Shown in pieces: positions 35,607 to 47,800 of a DNA stretch of 64,000 nucleotides. The stretch spans positions 38,120,462 through 38,184,461 of the forward strand of contig CAMZMU010000020.1 in the NCBI GenBank assembly GCA_947311845.1, read 5' to 3'. Below the pieces are notes generated by a model. It was not told where the DNA came from and searched no databases. It saw nothing but the letters and a program-made list of their open reading frames with translations. Within the stretch, counting starts at the first letter, position 1, and each line of letters begins with the position of its first letter. The DNA is from Poa pratensis (Eukaryota > Streptophyta > Magnoliopsida > Poales > Poaceae). The position numbers and the translations under genes were made by a program.

Positions 35607-36559
35607 TGTCGTGGTGGTATCACGGCAGATGCCATAGGATGGCTAAAGAGCGGGGCCGATGGACGCTGGAGGATCCGGGAGAGGGCTAGCGCGCTAAGAA
35701 GCACACAGATGAACACACAAGCACAAGCACACACAGATCTACCCAGGTTCGGGGCCCTCGTGAGGAGGTAAACCCCTACTCCTGCCTATCTCTCTCTGTA
35801 TATCTCGTGTCACACGTACAAGCTGCTCCTCGAGCTGTATGATCCCAACAATGGGGATGAACACAAGGTAGAAGATGAAGCTATGGGGGAAATGTATCTC
35901 CGGGCATCGTCCCTCACGCAGGAGGGGGTGAGGCCCTATATATAGGCTAAACCGAGTTACCGAAGTGCCCCTCCACAGCAACGGTCACATCTCCGTACCG
36001 GCACTGCAGACGCGCACGCCTGCGCGTCATGATTGTCTCTGCACAGTGGACAGGACGTGGCTTGCCCATGTCCTGTCCCATATCTCTGCTCCTAGGTACA
36101 GCCGAGGTCAGCGGTGTCCTTCTCCTGCTCCTTGGTCAGCAGAGGTAAGCCCAGTCACCTCAGACATGCGCCGTACCGCACGCCGCGCTCCCGTGCCAGA
36201 CGGGATGTGTCAGGAGCATTGACCTCCGTCCGACATAAGGATAACCCGGCATGGATATGCCGGATTCCCTTTCCTGAATAACCTTCACTGCACATAAGAA
36301 AACACACAAGATACCGACACATATATGTCGGTTATGATGTCTCGTATCCTTATCTCGGTCGACATATGCCGGTTGGCACCAGCATGATACCTCGGTCCCT
36401 TCTGGCCCGGGTTACCTCGGTTTGCTTATGTCGGTACGCACCAACTCCACACCCTGGTAACTCCAGAGGTCCAGGTATGTCGGCTTTTACTGTAACTTGG
36501 ACCACACTGGGACCTTGCTTATACCACACCATGACCCTACCGGGGGTAGCCCCCCGACA
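35607..36559 (-). repeat. 5' LTR of the Tat element (right copy, 953 bp)
   Basis: Matches 21904-22864 apart from scattered changes. On the minus strand a TATA box (ctatatatagg, about 35936-35946) lies in the middle and would drive genomic transcription toward lower coordinates. The perfect 5-base terminal inverted repeat TGTCG/CGACA supports the boundaries. Confidence 0.95.
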
Positions 36560-37330
36560 AAAAGAAGACAGGAGAAGCAGCAGTATCTTGCAGCAGTTGG
36601 TTCTTCACCAACACTGTCAGAGCAAATCGGCCCGCCGTCAAACTCGCCACACCTGCCACGGGTAGGAGGAGACAGGCGAAGAAGATCGGCCTGGAGAAGA
36701 ACCGGAGGTACCGACGCAGATGCAAAAACAGGCAACAATGAACTCCCTCCTCCCCTCGCCGCCGAGGCCGGCCAGAGGACGGAGCCGGTCGCCCACCATC
36801 GCATCGCGCCCATCACCGCTCGATGCAGCCGCCGACGCGTCCGTGCGTCCCCTCCCCTCGCCACCATGGCCGGCCGGAGGAAAGTTCCGAGCAGATCGAG
36901 CGAACAACACCAAGAAGTGGCCGCAGGCCACACCTTTATTCAGCAGAGCGTCAGCTTTCTCCCCAGCTCCAAGCTCCAACCAGAGAAGCAAGAAAGCAGA
37001 GAAGAAGAGCCCTAAGCTCGGGGCTGGCCGCCATGACCCCGAGCTCCACTCCAATCTACGGGCAAAACGCCCCAACCCGGCAAAACGCCGACAAGCCTAC
37101 TAGTACTATACACAAGAGGACGAGCGGCACCTCCCTCAGCCATCTCCAGCCGGCGGCGCCGGCAGGAACGGCCTCGGTTTGGCCCGAGAACAACCTGGGA
37201 GCTCTCAGCTACAGTAAACCAGGAGAGAGAATGGGAGGATAAGAATCCATCCCCTTTTACTTTCCCACAAAAAAATCGATTCACTGGCCAAAGCCAACTA
37301 AATTTCAGCAGTCTCTCTCCATCCATCCAA
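36560..37330 (-). mobile_element. LINE-like element, 5' part (right piece of the split element)
   Basis: Directly beyond the 5' LTR the sequence is GC-rich and, on the minus strand, holds 145- and 104-codon frames (37075-36638, 37326-37012) without recognisable domains. I join it with 21410-21903 because both sit directly at the LTR ends and continue in the same orientation. The 5' limit is approximate (change of composition near 37330). Confidence 0.5.
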
Positions 37331-37339
37331 ATAGAAAAA

Positions 37340-37380
37340 TGCTAAAACATCTTATATAAAAAACGGAGGGAGGGAGTACC
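37340..37380. mobile_element. Orphan Stowaway-type MITE end
   Basis: ttatataaaaaacggaggga followed by gggagta matches the usual 3' terminus of grass Stowaway MITEs (acggagggagta). I found no matching left end next to it, so the element is probably truncated by the LINE-like insertion. Confidence 0.45.
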
Positions 37381-40300
37381 TGCGAAAGGCCTCTTGGCGG
37401 GCAGCGGTGACGGGGCTCTCGCCCACATCTCTGTCGGCTGAGGAAACTTTGATTATCTGACTCGCGTGATCCTGTAATGGAGTTTGTCTAACCAGTAACC
37501 ACCATGATGCCATCAAAGCCGGGGTGGCTGCAACGGCTTGTCGTAGCGGGCCTGTGTCCATAGGGGCAGCCCCCCCCCCCCCCCCCAGTTTTATGGGAGA
37601 GTTTTGTTGATTTTGGTAAGCTCCTTAGAGACATGACACAAGCATGCTCACTAGGTTATTTTCTGGTTCGGATCACACCTGGTGATCGATTCCTCTGCCA
37701 CATTTGAAGCAGGTATTGATGTCAATTATCGCAAATGATCTGGCCTTCGTTGGTGGGTTGGGCTATGTTGTTTTGTGAGTCGTGGCGAGATCCTCGATAG
37801 TTATACAGTGACAACACTCAGCTTGTCCTCTCCTTCCCGAAGGCGTTGTGTTGGAGTTCTGGAGGTTAATTCTATGGGTGGAAACAAATGGGCTTGACCT
37901 CATTTACTAGTTTTGATATCTCAGCTTAGTGATTGTTGCACCCTTCTTGAAGGCGTTGTCAGTGTGTGATCATAAATATTTAGGTTTGTCGATATTGGTA
38001 GCATGACTCATCTGTTCTAGCTATATCTTGCATATCCATACCTTTAGCTAGATGTAGATTTAGTTAGATTTTGTTGATTTAATTTTTTTAGTTAGATTTT
38101 GATTTTGTTGATATAGGTTTTCATTAATTAGGTGTAGATTTGGTTGTTGTAATGTTTAGTTAGATATAAATAAACTGGTTGAATTAATTGTTCGTTATGA
38201 TGTGCATAAAATTTAGTTGATGTTTGTGTAGATTTAGTTGATGTATGTGTAGATGTTCGTGACGATGTGCATAAACTTCACACGGCGCCGGCCCTTCAGA
38301 TGACGTGTTCACCTCAACGACCCCAACTTCTAGGTCCAGCTAGAGCACGAGATCAAGGAGGAGGAGGCTGGTACATCCGATCAGCGATAGCTGTAACTTC
38401 GACCGACATAATTGTTAGAGTTATCTAGAGATGTTTAATATGCAACTTATCATACTAAAATTCAATTATATGATGTTTTGTGTTTAATATGCAACTTATT
38501 ATTGTAGATTTTAATTAGAGGATGTTTTATGCTTAATATGCAACTTATTGTAGTAGAGTTTTATTAGAGGATGTTCTATGTTTAATATGCAACTTAGTTC
38601 GCTAAAGTTTAATTAACTTTATAATGTTTTTGTTTAATATGCAACCTAGTGTGCTAGAGTGCCTAAATTATGCAATGAACTACGAGAATACAACAAATGG
38701 ATCGCGTGTGCGCCAACTGTGCTAACAATAGGCTAAGTTCATACTCCCAGGTGGTTCGATACTCTGAATTCACGTTACTAAGGGATCGCTCCAAGGTTTT
38801 CTACATAGACTTCCACAAAAATTTCTATCTAAGACGGTATATATCTAATTCAACAAGTGCCTGAGTTGTTCTTAGTTGCTCTCAATCAGAAATGTCTCAT
38901 TATTTTTTTACGATTTTGCTCAGTGCATCCCTGTATGGTAAAGCATGAAGTCCTGCAGCATCTCAACATTGACATCGATGGGGAGAACACAACCGTGGGC
39001 GAGCTTACCATGTCAAATGTTCTTGTTCACAACATTCCAATAACAAACTAAATAGATCCAAGTTTTTTTGAGTGCCCGCGTTGAAGAGAAATGGCTAAAC
39101 CGAAGGGTTTCAAGGTGGCGATGGGGAGATGCTCTCGCTCTATTTTGACACAAATGCTAATTAGTTCATGGTGCGCTACAACGGTGCACCACATTTTTTG
39201 GTGCTTCCTAAATCATTCGTAGTGTTACTAGTATTATATGGTAATTGTATTATTGCATGTCATAGTGCCAATAAAGTATTATTGCGTTGAATTGTTATAA
39301 TACTGCTACTAATAATGGATTTTAGTTGAGATTCTATTATGTGATATTGATGTTAAAATCAATAAAAGCAACGGTTACTTTATATTTCCATAATTACTGT
39401 AGTGGCGTGCATGCCACAAGAGTTTCTGACTAGTGGTGTGTAGCATACATGTGGGTGACACGACACTAGTACATATATGAGTGCCGTGAAACAAGTGCGC
39501 GCAATATACGCTACCACTTGCAAATTGGGCACGTCACTATTAGCTTATTTCCTAGTGCATTTAGTCTAAGACAATCAAATGCAATCGGTGCGATAATCAG
39601 TGTACGATAGACCATTATTTTTTGTCTATTCTGGCTGGTGAGTCCCTGTTGGTGCTAAACGCTGATCAGAATCCAATTTCTTAGGCTCGTGTCTGTATTT
39701 TCTTAGCTCTATCTAAACGCTGCGTTCTAAGGGGATAATAGGAAACCGCACGTGTTTCGTGCTAGTCGCTGGCCTGGGGCATAAAATAGTACGAATACAT
39801 GTATCTGGTGACTGGCTTTTGACTGGAGACTTGACCTAATGATGGATGGTTATAATTAAGTTCTAGGTTTCGACGTCACACACACGTCGTCATCTAGCTC
39901 CATTTCAGCCATATGTCAGAATATGTAAGAGTATAGTACTTTTCATGTTCAGGTTCAATTCAATCTCATGCTCAGGTTCAAAGTCTATTCATAAATCTGA
40001 AACATGTTACATTCCCACGGAGGAAAAAATCCTATTTTATGGTATAAATGGCTGCTCATGGTCTAATGAGCACGTGCCTGATCATTAACGACCATATACA
40101 CACGTTTGAGGTACTTGTTTTTCCACGCATGGCCATCAATAAAAGAGTTTTATTTTCACTAAAGCATGGAAAAGCATCGCAAATGCCCGTTTCCTAGGAA
40201 GCTTCTCCTTATCCAGGGTCTGAAACGACGTGCGTTGTTTCCATTGGAAATCAAAACATTTGAGTCCAAGTCAGCAACTGGATATAATAACGTTGTTCTG

Positions 40301-40930
40301 TTCTTAGGTGATATTGGCATACTTGCACAGCAGTCTGTTTCAGAAGGAGCGATATATCGCCATCAGTCGAATGATGGCATCCGTGCATATTCAGTAGGAG
40401 CACCATAATAATCATACTTGATCATTTGTCAACTTCAGTGGATTGTTTTTTTCTTCCAAAAGAAGTTCAGTTATTAGTTAGGTACCAGTCAAGAACAGGG
40501 TAATCAATTGTAGGTTGTTCTCTTGCTGACACATTCATGGAAGCTTCTTAGGTTGCAAAATCTGTGTCTGGTAAGCACGATGTCAGAGCAATATACTCCA
40601 GTGAAATTCGTGGATTAGCTGTTTCTTTGTCTGCATTCACTGAAATTCTTATTTCGTTGTGCGCATGTTTGGTCATGTATTTCTGCCGACAATTGCAGGT
40701 CCAATTTTCAAGCTGTCTGGTGTGTGTCCCCTGCATTTTACTGGTCTGTTTTCGTTTCTGAGCTGAGTCAATCTTGGAGATTTCGTGCGTGAACTTTTCC
40801 GCCTATGCCTCGTAGATGCCGTAAAGATAAAAGGCACATTAACAGGCACATTAAGGCAACTCCAACAGGCCGGCATATTTTGTCCGCCTCCGCTACCATT
40901 TACGTCTGTAGGTCTGTGCGTATAACAGGG
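37380..40930. other. Non-coding region, AT-rich
   Basis: No gene is supported. It includes a run of 17 C at 37570-37586, T/A-rich stretches with repeated ttagttagatttt/gtagattta phrases (38040-38280), and the tandem array at 38428-38655. Near 39400-39540 there are short tagtggcg/gccac phrases reminiscent of CACTA subterminal repeats, too few to call. The open frames at 38857-39051, 40166-40408 and 40564-40761 have no recognisable domain. Confidence 0.5.
38428..38655. repeat. Tandem repeat, five units of about 50 bp
   Basis: tgtttaatatgcaactta and close variants start near 38432, 38481, 38530, 38579 and 38631, with tagaggatgtt between several units. Confidence 0.8.
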
Positions 40931-41221
40931 TACTCTCTCCCCTCCATTCCGGGTTATAGGATGTATTTGACAAATCTCTATAACCTAGGTGAATAGGGAT
41001 TGGCCATGTAAAATCTATCTCCCCAATATTTCACCCAATTAGCACTCTCATATTTAATGACTACATTAATTAGGGAAAAGCCAAACCCAATCGGTTTTCA
41101 TATTGTTCTTGGGAAATGCCAAAACCCAACATTAACTACTCGTAATTAATGCTAATTGTTGCTTATTCTTGAAAAAATCTGGTTTTGGAATTGCATCCTA
41201 TAAACCGGAATGGAGAGAGTA
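40931..41221. mobile_element. Stowaway-like MITE
   Basis: The left terminus ctctctcccctccattccgg and the reverse complement of the right terminus (ctctctccattccggtttat) form an inverted repeat that continues through ataggatg. TA dinucleotides flank both sides (40931-40932 and 41220-41221). The total of about 287 bp is typical for the group. Confidence 0.7.
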
Positions 41222-41579
41222 CCACAAATGGATCGGCCAGGTGTGGACGCCTTTGGCTCAACCCATTTTTGGCCCAAGTTTGGTTTAGGATTATGGTTAA
41301 GCAGATAGCAGGCCGCGTCGGCAAACCCTATTTGACGACCAGGCCGGAGCGCAATGCGCTCCCGACACCTGGTCACCCTGCCCCGTTGTTTATGGACCGG
41401 CCCAGTAGTGCACTTGCTTCTCTTTTTTTTCGTTTTCTTTTGGTTGTTTCTTTTTTCTTTCTTATTTTTCCTGTTTCTTTTTGTGTTTTTTGGCTATTTC
41501 TTTTTTCTTTTCTGTTTTCTTTTTAATATTATTTTAAATTTAATTTCTTGAAAATATTCAAATTTAAAAATGTTCTGAT

Positions 41580-43030
41580 TTGAAAATTGTTCATATTTAA
41601 AAATGTTTAGATTTGAAAATGTTCATATATGAAAATTGTTCATATTTCAAAAATCGTTCAAAAATAATTTCCGTTAATAGATTTTTTGTTCACTTTTTAA
41701 AAATTGTTCGTTCATAGACATTTTTCTTTTCATTTTTAAAAATCGTTCAAAAAATATTTTCGTTCACCAGCCTTTTCTGTTCAGTTTTAAAATCGTTCAA
41801 AAATAGTTTCCGTTCACTGCTATTTTTCTGGTCATTTTTTAAAATCGTTCAAAAGTAGTTTTCGTTCACCGGCCTTTTCCGTTCACTTTCAAAATCATTC
41901 AAAAATAGGTTTCGTTCACCGCCATTTCCTGTTCATTTTTAAAATCGTTCAAAAATAATTTATGTTCATAGAGTTTTTTTGGTTCACTTTTTAAAAAATA
42001 GTTCAAAAATAATTTCCGTTCATAGACTTTTTTTGTTCACTTTTAAAAATCGTTCAAAAAGTATTTTCGTTCACCGGCCTTTTCTGTTCACTTTTAAAAT
42101 CGTTCTAAAGTTGTTTCCGTTCACCTCTATTTTTCTCGTCATTTTTTAAAATCATTCAAAAATAGTTTTCGTTCACCGGCGCTCACTTTTAAAATCGTTC
42201 AAAAATAGGTTTCGTTCACCTCCATTTCCTGTTCATTTTAGAAAATCATTCAAAAATAATTTATGTTCATAGAGTTTTTTTGGTTCACTTTTTCAAAAAT
42301 AGTTCGAAAATAATTTCCGTTCATAGACTTTTTTTTGTTCACTTTTAAATATCGTTCAAAAAATATTTTCGTTCACCGGCCTTTTCTGTTCACTTTTAAA
42401 ATCGTTCAAAATTAGTTTCCGTTCACCGCTATTTTTTTGGTCATTTTTAAAATCGTTCAAAAATAGTTTTTGTTCACCGGCCTATTCCGTTCACTTTTAA
42501 AATCGTTCAAAAATAGGTTTCGTTCACCACCATTTCCTGTTCATTTTTTGAAAATTGTTCAAAGATAATTTCCGTTCATAGAGTTTTTTGTTCACTTTTT
42601 TAAAATCGTTCAAAATTAATTTCCGTTCACAGACTTTTTTCCTGATCACTTTTAAAAATCGTTCAAAAAATATTTTCGTTCACCGGCCTTTTCTGTTCAC
42701 TTTTAAAATCGTTCAAAAATAGTTTCCCTTCACTGCTTCTGGTCATTTTTTAAAATCGTTCAAAAATAGTTTTCGTTCCCCGGCCTTTTCCGTTCACTTT
42801 TAAAATCGTTAAAAAATAGTTTTGTACACCGTCATTTTTTGTTCATGTTTTTAAATCGTTCAAAAATAGCTTCTGTTCACCGGCCTTTTCTGTTCACTTT
42901 TAAATCGTTCAAAAATAGTTTTCGTTCACCTTCATTTTCAGTTCATTTTCAAAATCGTTTAAAAATAGTTTTCGTTTGCCACCATTTTTTTTCACTTTTT
43001 AAAACCGTTCAAATGAGGTTAGTGTTCTAA
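41580..43030. repeat. AT-rich minisatellite, unit about 50-55 bp
   Basis: About 27 degenerate units are built on gttcacttttaaaatcgttc, then aaaaatagttttcgttcacc, then ggccttttct or gccatttcct. Alternating variants (caccggcc, caccgctattttt, catagactttttt) suggest a higher-order unit of about 320-360 bp: the series is seen around 41690-42000 and recurs around 42010-42330. No coding potential is visible. Confidence 0.88.
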
Positions 43031-43650
43031 TTGAAAAAAGTTCAATTGAAATATATGTTATTATTCTTGAACGCCGCGGGACGGTGGATGTGCATCGACC
43101 ATTGCGGAGTTAACCGCGGCGAGCGGCGGCGACATAGGTAGGAGAACACACGTGCACTCAGCGGAGTGGAAACACGTTCAATCATACAGTACAAAATATG
43201 CTCATACATGACCATCGAAACGAAAAAATTACAACACAAAAGTTGTGCGAAACATTGAGAATAACATCGTCGTCAAAGGATATTTCAAACGGTCAACCGA
43301 GTATGAGAATTTGACAAAATTCGTCTAAAAAAATTATGAACATCGATTCAAAATTTGGAAATTACAGTCGACGAAACTCGAAACCGAGTATGGGAATGGA
43401 ACCTACACGTGGACGTGCATAATTTTCGGGCACATTATATTTTCAATTGAAATGTATTTGTGTAAATATATATGCATTTTTAAATGTGAACACTCGAACA
43501 AGAATGTCCACTCCGTGCATGCGACCGAAAACAGAAAAAAGTAACGCGAACGAGCCAGGAGCCAACGCGCAGGAACGGTATGATCAAACAGTCCAACGCG
43601 CAGGAACCAGCCAGGAGCCCAACGTGGGCCGGCCCAATTACGCGCGGGGG
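43031..43650. other. Non-coding region left of the Mutator-like element
   Basis: No gene is recognisable. The segment 43550-43620 contains a short direct repeat (gagccaggagcc, aacgcgcaggaac). This is the target into which the element at 43660 inserted; the flank resumes at 48782. Confidence 0.45.
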
Positions 43651-43659
43651 TGTGCGGAG
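43651..43659. other. Target-site duplication (left), 9 bp
   Basis: tgtgcggag directly precedes the left terminal inverted repeat and is repeated exactly at 48773-48781. Nine base pairs is the signature length for Mutator-superfamily insertion. Confidence 0.95.
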
Positions 43660-43795
43660 GGAAAAAGTCCAAAATCAACCTTGAACTCGTAGACTCTGGC
43701 GCTTTCGAACCCTGAACTGTTAATCCCCGAAATCGACACACTCAACTCAGAAATCCCGGTCTAATTCCAACCTTGACATCGTTTTGGAAGAAAAA
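43660..43795 (+). repeat. Left terminal inverted repeat of the MULE
   Basis: Pairs with about 48638-48772. It would contain the promoter of the GRF gene, whose start codon lies about 285 bases further in. Confidence 0.93.
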
Positions 43796-44078
43796 ACACT
43801 GATGTGGCAGTAGTCAACCAGGATTCGTCTGACTGGTGGGCCACCCAGCGGTACTGTTGACCACGCGCTCGTTCTTTTCCGTTGTGAGAGACGAATTGGG
43901 GAATTTGGGAATTAGGGTTAGCCGCGGAAGAGGCGACGGGGAGGCAATTTTTTAGGTGAACGACGACGGCGGAGCGCGATGTCGTGGTCTTCAGCGGCAT
44001 CTTCAGCTCCGGGCATCCGTCGAGCTAGCGGCCGGAGAGACGGCGAATCGAAGTCGCCTGTTGCGTACCGAGGGAGCA

Positions 44079-44592
44079 ATGGCGTACGAGCCGGCCAAGT
44101 ATTGCTATTTCCACTGCAATCCGCGGCGGAAGGCGCCCAGATGGATATCATGGAGCCACCAGAACCCCGGCAGGAGGTACTACGCCTGCGTTGATGCACC
44201 GGTGAGTTGAAATTGTTCTTCTATTTTTGCTATTTTATTTCTGTTAATTTCTTTTCACATTGGCTCTGATTGATTTTTGTTGTACTATTGAATAGCATGG
44301 TGGATGTGGTTATGTTGAATGGCATGATGATCCACTCCCGAAGTTCTTCTCTGATTTAATTGGAGATTTAAGAGATGAAGTGTGGAGGCTCAGGGGAGGA
44401 GGGAATCTGCCTCGGACTGAAGATGACCATGTAGAGCAACCAAGAAGTGGCAATGCTGATGTTGCGCTGCTGAGAGAACAGTTGAAACAGATGAAAGCAG
44501 AATTAGATGCAACAAAGGGCAAATATATGACTGTTGTCCTTGTGTTCATTGTCTTTGTGGTAGGTTTAGTGCTAGGGAATATGATAGTGTAG
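44079..44592 (+). CDS. GRF-type zinc-finger protein with C-terminal membrane anchor, carried by the MULE
   Basis: Two exons, 44079-44201 and 44296-44592, are joined by a phase-0 intron (ccg|gtgagt ... gaatag|cat) and give 139 residues without interruption. Exon 1 and the start of exon 2 form a GRF zinc finger: C9, C13, C37 and C45 with NPGRRYYAC before the third Cys and CGYVEWHDD after the fourth. A charged coiled-coil segment (LREQLKQMKAELDATK, about 95-113) follows. The protein ends in a hydrophobic segment (about 118-139, VVLVFIVFVVGLVLG), predicting a tail-anchored membrane protein. GRF fingers bind single-stranded nucleic acid in other proteins; what it does here is unknown. Upstream ATGs at 43956 and 43979 are out of frame and could dampen translation. 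Transcription runs toward the transposase gene; the stops are only about 220 bases apart. Confidence 0.82.
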
Positions 44593-44812
44593 TGAAGATC
44601 AAGGTGTGGTTTGTAATGAAATTTGTGGTTGTGTTTGAATTAGGTACCTTGTATGAATCATGTTTGAATTATGAATTATGATATGTGTTCTGGTATTATC
44701 TGGCAACAGCAATATAGGACAACAAAACAGGAGATAAACATTTAACTTCATGTTCCAGACAGGAATTTCATACACACATAGTCTTCACACCAAAACAAAC
44801 TTGCATTACATG

Positions 44813-47800
44813 TTCCAGACAGGAAAACCAAAACAAACTTGCAACAGACTAATGTTTGCAACAAATAAACTGGACAGTACTGCACATTTCCACTAGCAGT
44901 GAAGTACTGGTAGCTAGGAATAGATGATGCAGGGGCTCTTTTCCTCTTCTTTGTTGCACCACTTGCAGTAGATGGTCCAGCAGCTTCATTTGCAGATGTC
45001 TTTCTGGGTTGCTTAAACCTTGAAGCAGGTCTAGCTGAGCCAAGCCAGAAGGTGCAGATGGTGCTCTTGGTGCAGGAGAGGATCTAGCAGCAGGTGCTCT
45101 TGTTGGAACAGGTGCATATGGTGCTCTTGGTGGAACAGAAACACTAGGTTGAGAAGCTCGTGAAGACTGCCTAGGTTGCTACATGTTCAAAGCAAGTAAA
45201 TCATGTAAAGCAACTAAATTAAATCATGTAAAGCAACTAAATCATGTAAAGCACCTAAATTAAATCATGTAAAGCAACTAAATCATGTAAAGCAACTAAA
45301 TTAAATCATGTAAAGCAACTAAATCATGTAAGGCAACTAAAATAAATCATGTAAATCAAGTAGACTACCTCTGAATGTTTCTTGGTAGTCTTCTGAAGGT
45401 GTGCATTCTTCTTCTTTCCTCTATCTGGATTCTTAGGCAGCCTGACCTATTGTGCCCTTGAGCACCACACAGAACACACTTAATGATAGTGCCATGTCTG
45501 GTCATTTTATTGCTAGGCTTAGGTTTCTCATGTTCTTCTCTTTTTCTGGCATTCTTCTTAGGCCTGCCTGGCATTGTCACATAACCTGGAGCTTGAGTCC
45601 TTGGTTTGTCAGAAATTGGCCACATTTCCTCTCCTTCGACTGGCTCTAAGCAGTGCTCATAAATCTGTTTGAACACTTCAACTGAGTAACAAGGAGCGAT
45701 GTAGTCTTCTACCACTCTGCCACACTTGTATATTGCTGTGATAGCATGAGAGCATGGTAGGCCTGACAGTTGGAAGTAGCCGCAAGAACAGGTTCTATTG
45801 TCAAGGCTAGCTGTGTACTGTCTCTTCCTCCCAGTTAGTAGCTTCACTTCGAAGCCATCCTTGCCGTTCAAAGAACCTCCATGAACTGGGTCCTTGCAAT
45901 ACTTGCCTTCAGTTTCTTAAATATGCTTGGACATATTTTTCCATGAAAATTCTCTGCTTTGCTCCTTTGTTCCTGTATTCTAGCAAATATCCTTTTCCTT
46001 ATTTTTTCATGCATGGAAATTAAAGGATAAAACCTTGCTTCGACAATTGCATGATTAAACGACTCACACAAATTGTTATCCACAGATTCACAGTAGGAAC
46101 CCACTGAAAAAAGCCTTTGCCCAATGCACTGGCTCTGTTCTCATTATGTCCTTTGCACCCTCAGGAGTTTCTTGAGCAAGTTTTCCTTTGTAGTAATTGA
46201 AATCTTGCTTGTTTGCAGCCTTGGCAACTGCCCAGAGTTTTTTTCGCCATTCATGCGACCTGTGCTTCTTCCTCCAGTTGGCATAGATGTGCCTAGCACA
46301 CATTCTGTGCTCAGCTTCAAGAAAATAGTCCTTCATTGCATTTATCAGTCCCTTTTGTTGGTATGAAATGAAAACCCAGCCAGCTCCATTGTTATTAATA
46401 TCAAGATCTTTGATAAGTAATCCAATGAACCACTTCCATGATTCATTTGTCTCCTGCTCAACAAATGCCCATGCTACTGGGTACATTTGGTTGTTGGCAT
46501 CTCTTGCAATGGCATACAACAGCTCCCCTTTCATAGCTCCTTTGAAAAAAACACCCATCTAAGCCTTTAACTTTTCTGCATCCAGCTTTGAATCCTTGCT
46601 TTAGTGCATTGAAGCACACATAAAAGCTTTGGAAAATGTTTTGGTCCATATTTGTGGGATCCAAACACATATCAATAGTACTGCCAGGATTACTTCTATG
46701 TAGCTCCTCCTGATAATCAAACACCCTGTTGTATTCATTCTTCATGCCACTCAATAATTTGTCCATCACAATTTTCTTTGCATGCTTCCATTTAGAAGTT
46801 GACACATCCGCAAACATGTCTTGGAGCACTATTGCTTTCATGCTTTCTATTTTCCACATTGGGTTTGCTAGGATGAAGTGCTCATATCATTTAGCAATTA
46901 CCTTAGCAGTCACTAGCCTGTTATCTCTATTGTTTGCACAGTGGTGGAAATCGTTGAAAGTAATGATCTGAAACCTGTTAGTTCTTGAGTTTTTGGCTCC
47001 ATATATCAACCAAGGGCAGTTAAGCCATCCACACTTGGCCCTAACTCTATCAGACTCGGATTTCATGAACTCTATGCTTCTTTTGGTTACTAGCCCATAT
47101 CTCTTCAATTCTTTCACAAGCTGACTCTTGCTTCTAAACACCATTTCCAAGCTGAAGTGGGGAATCTATGTGTCATTGTTGTATCTTGGATACTTGCTCT
47201 TCCTCCGGACTGTCTGTCCATCAGAATCTTCATCGTAAGAATAATCTTCATCTGAAGAATCATAGGCCAATTCATTCTCCTCTACCCATATCTGTTCTTC
47301 AATATTTGCAATTAGCTCTAGTGGAACAGGAGTTGATGAATCTCTTCCAATCCAGCTCTTCGTATCTCTCATTTTCTTCTTAAATTTTCTTGCATGCCTC
47401 CGAAGCTCCTCAACTTATGAATCTTCCCCACTGTCTTCACTATGTGCCACATAATCTATGTCCGAATCGCTCTCACTTGCTGAATCTACATTGTTATTAT
47501 TTGGCATTGCTTCATGTCTGCCTTCTCTTGGCTCTGTTGGCAGTTGAGTTGGATCACAAATCTGAGAAACAGGTTCCAGAGAGCCAAGAACAGCACCAAT
47601 AACCTCCTCTGATGTGCCTCTGCTTCTTAGAGTAGCTCCTTTCACTGGGCTTCTAATTATCTGTGTTATCACACCACTGTCATCAGGAACAAGCACATTC
47701 TCTATGTACTGCACTTCATCATCTGAAACTTCAACTGGTTCTGCAGTGATCACCATGTCACGCTCTTCATCATCACATAAGTTCACAAATTCGTCCTTCG

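Larger units (their letters stand above)
21904..36559 (-). mobile_element. Complete Tat-lineage Ty3/Gypsy LTR retrotransposon, 14.66 kb
   Basis: The two flanking direct repeats both begin TGTCG and end CGACA in plus-strand reading. Gag, protease, reverse transcriptase, RNase H and integrase follow in Gypsy order on the minus strand, so the right LTR is the 5' LTR. A second, archaeal-type RNase H domain after the first one places it in the Tat lineage. A long region between integrase and the 3' LTR carries a separate plus-strand, intron-bearing gene. All pol reading frames are interrupted, so this copy is not autonomous. LTR divergence is about 1.5-2% by my hand count (roughly 16 substitutions plus several indels), suggesting insertion less than about a million years ago at the usual grass rate. 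Confidence 0.95.

Noticed and set aside
39400..39560. Possible CACTA subterminal repeats (tagtggcg...gccac phrases)
   Set aside because: Too few and without a recognisable cacta terminus.
41185..41551. Phe-rich frames of 113 and 65 codons
   Set aside because: Translation of T-rich low-complexity sequence beside the minisatellite.
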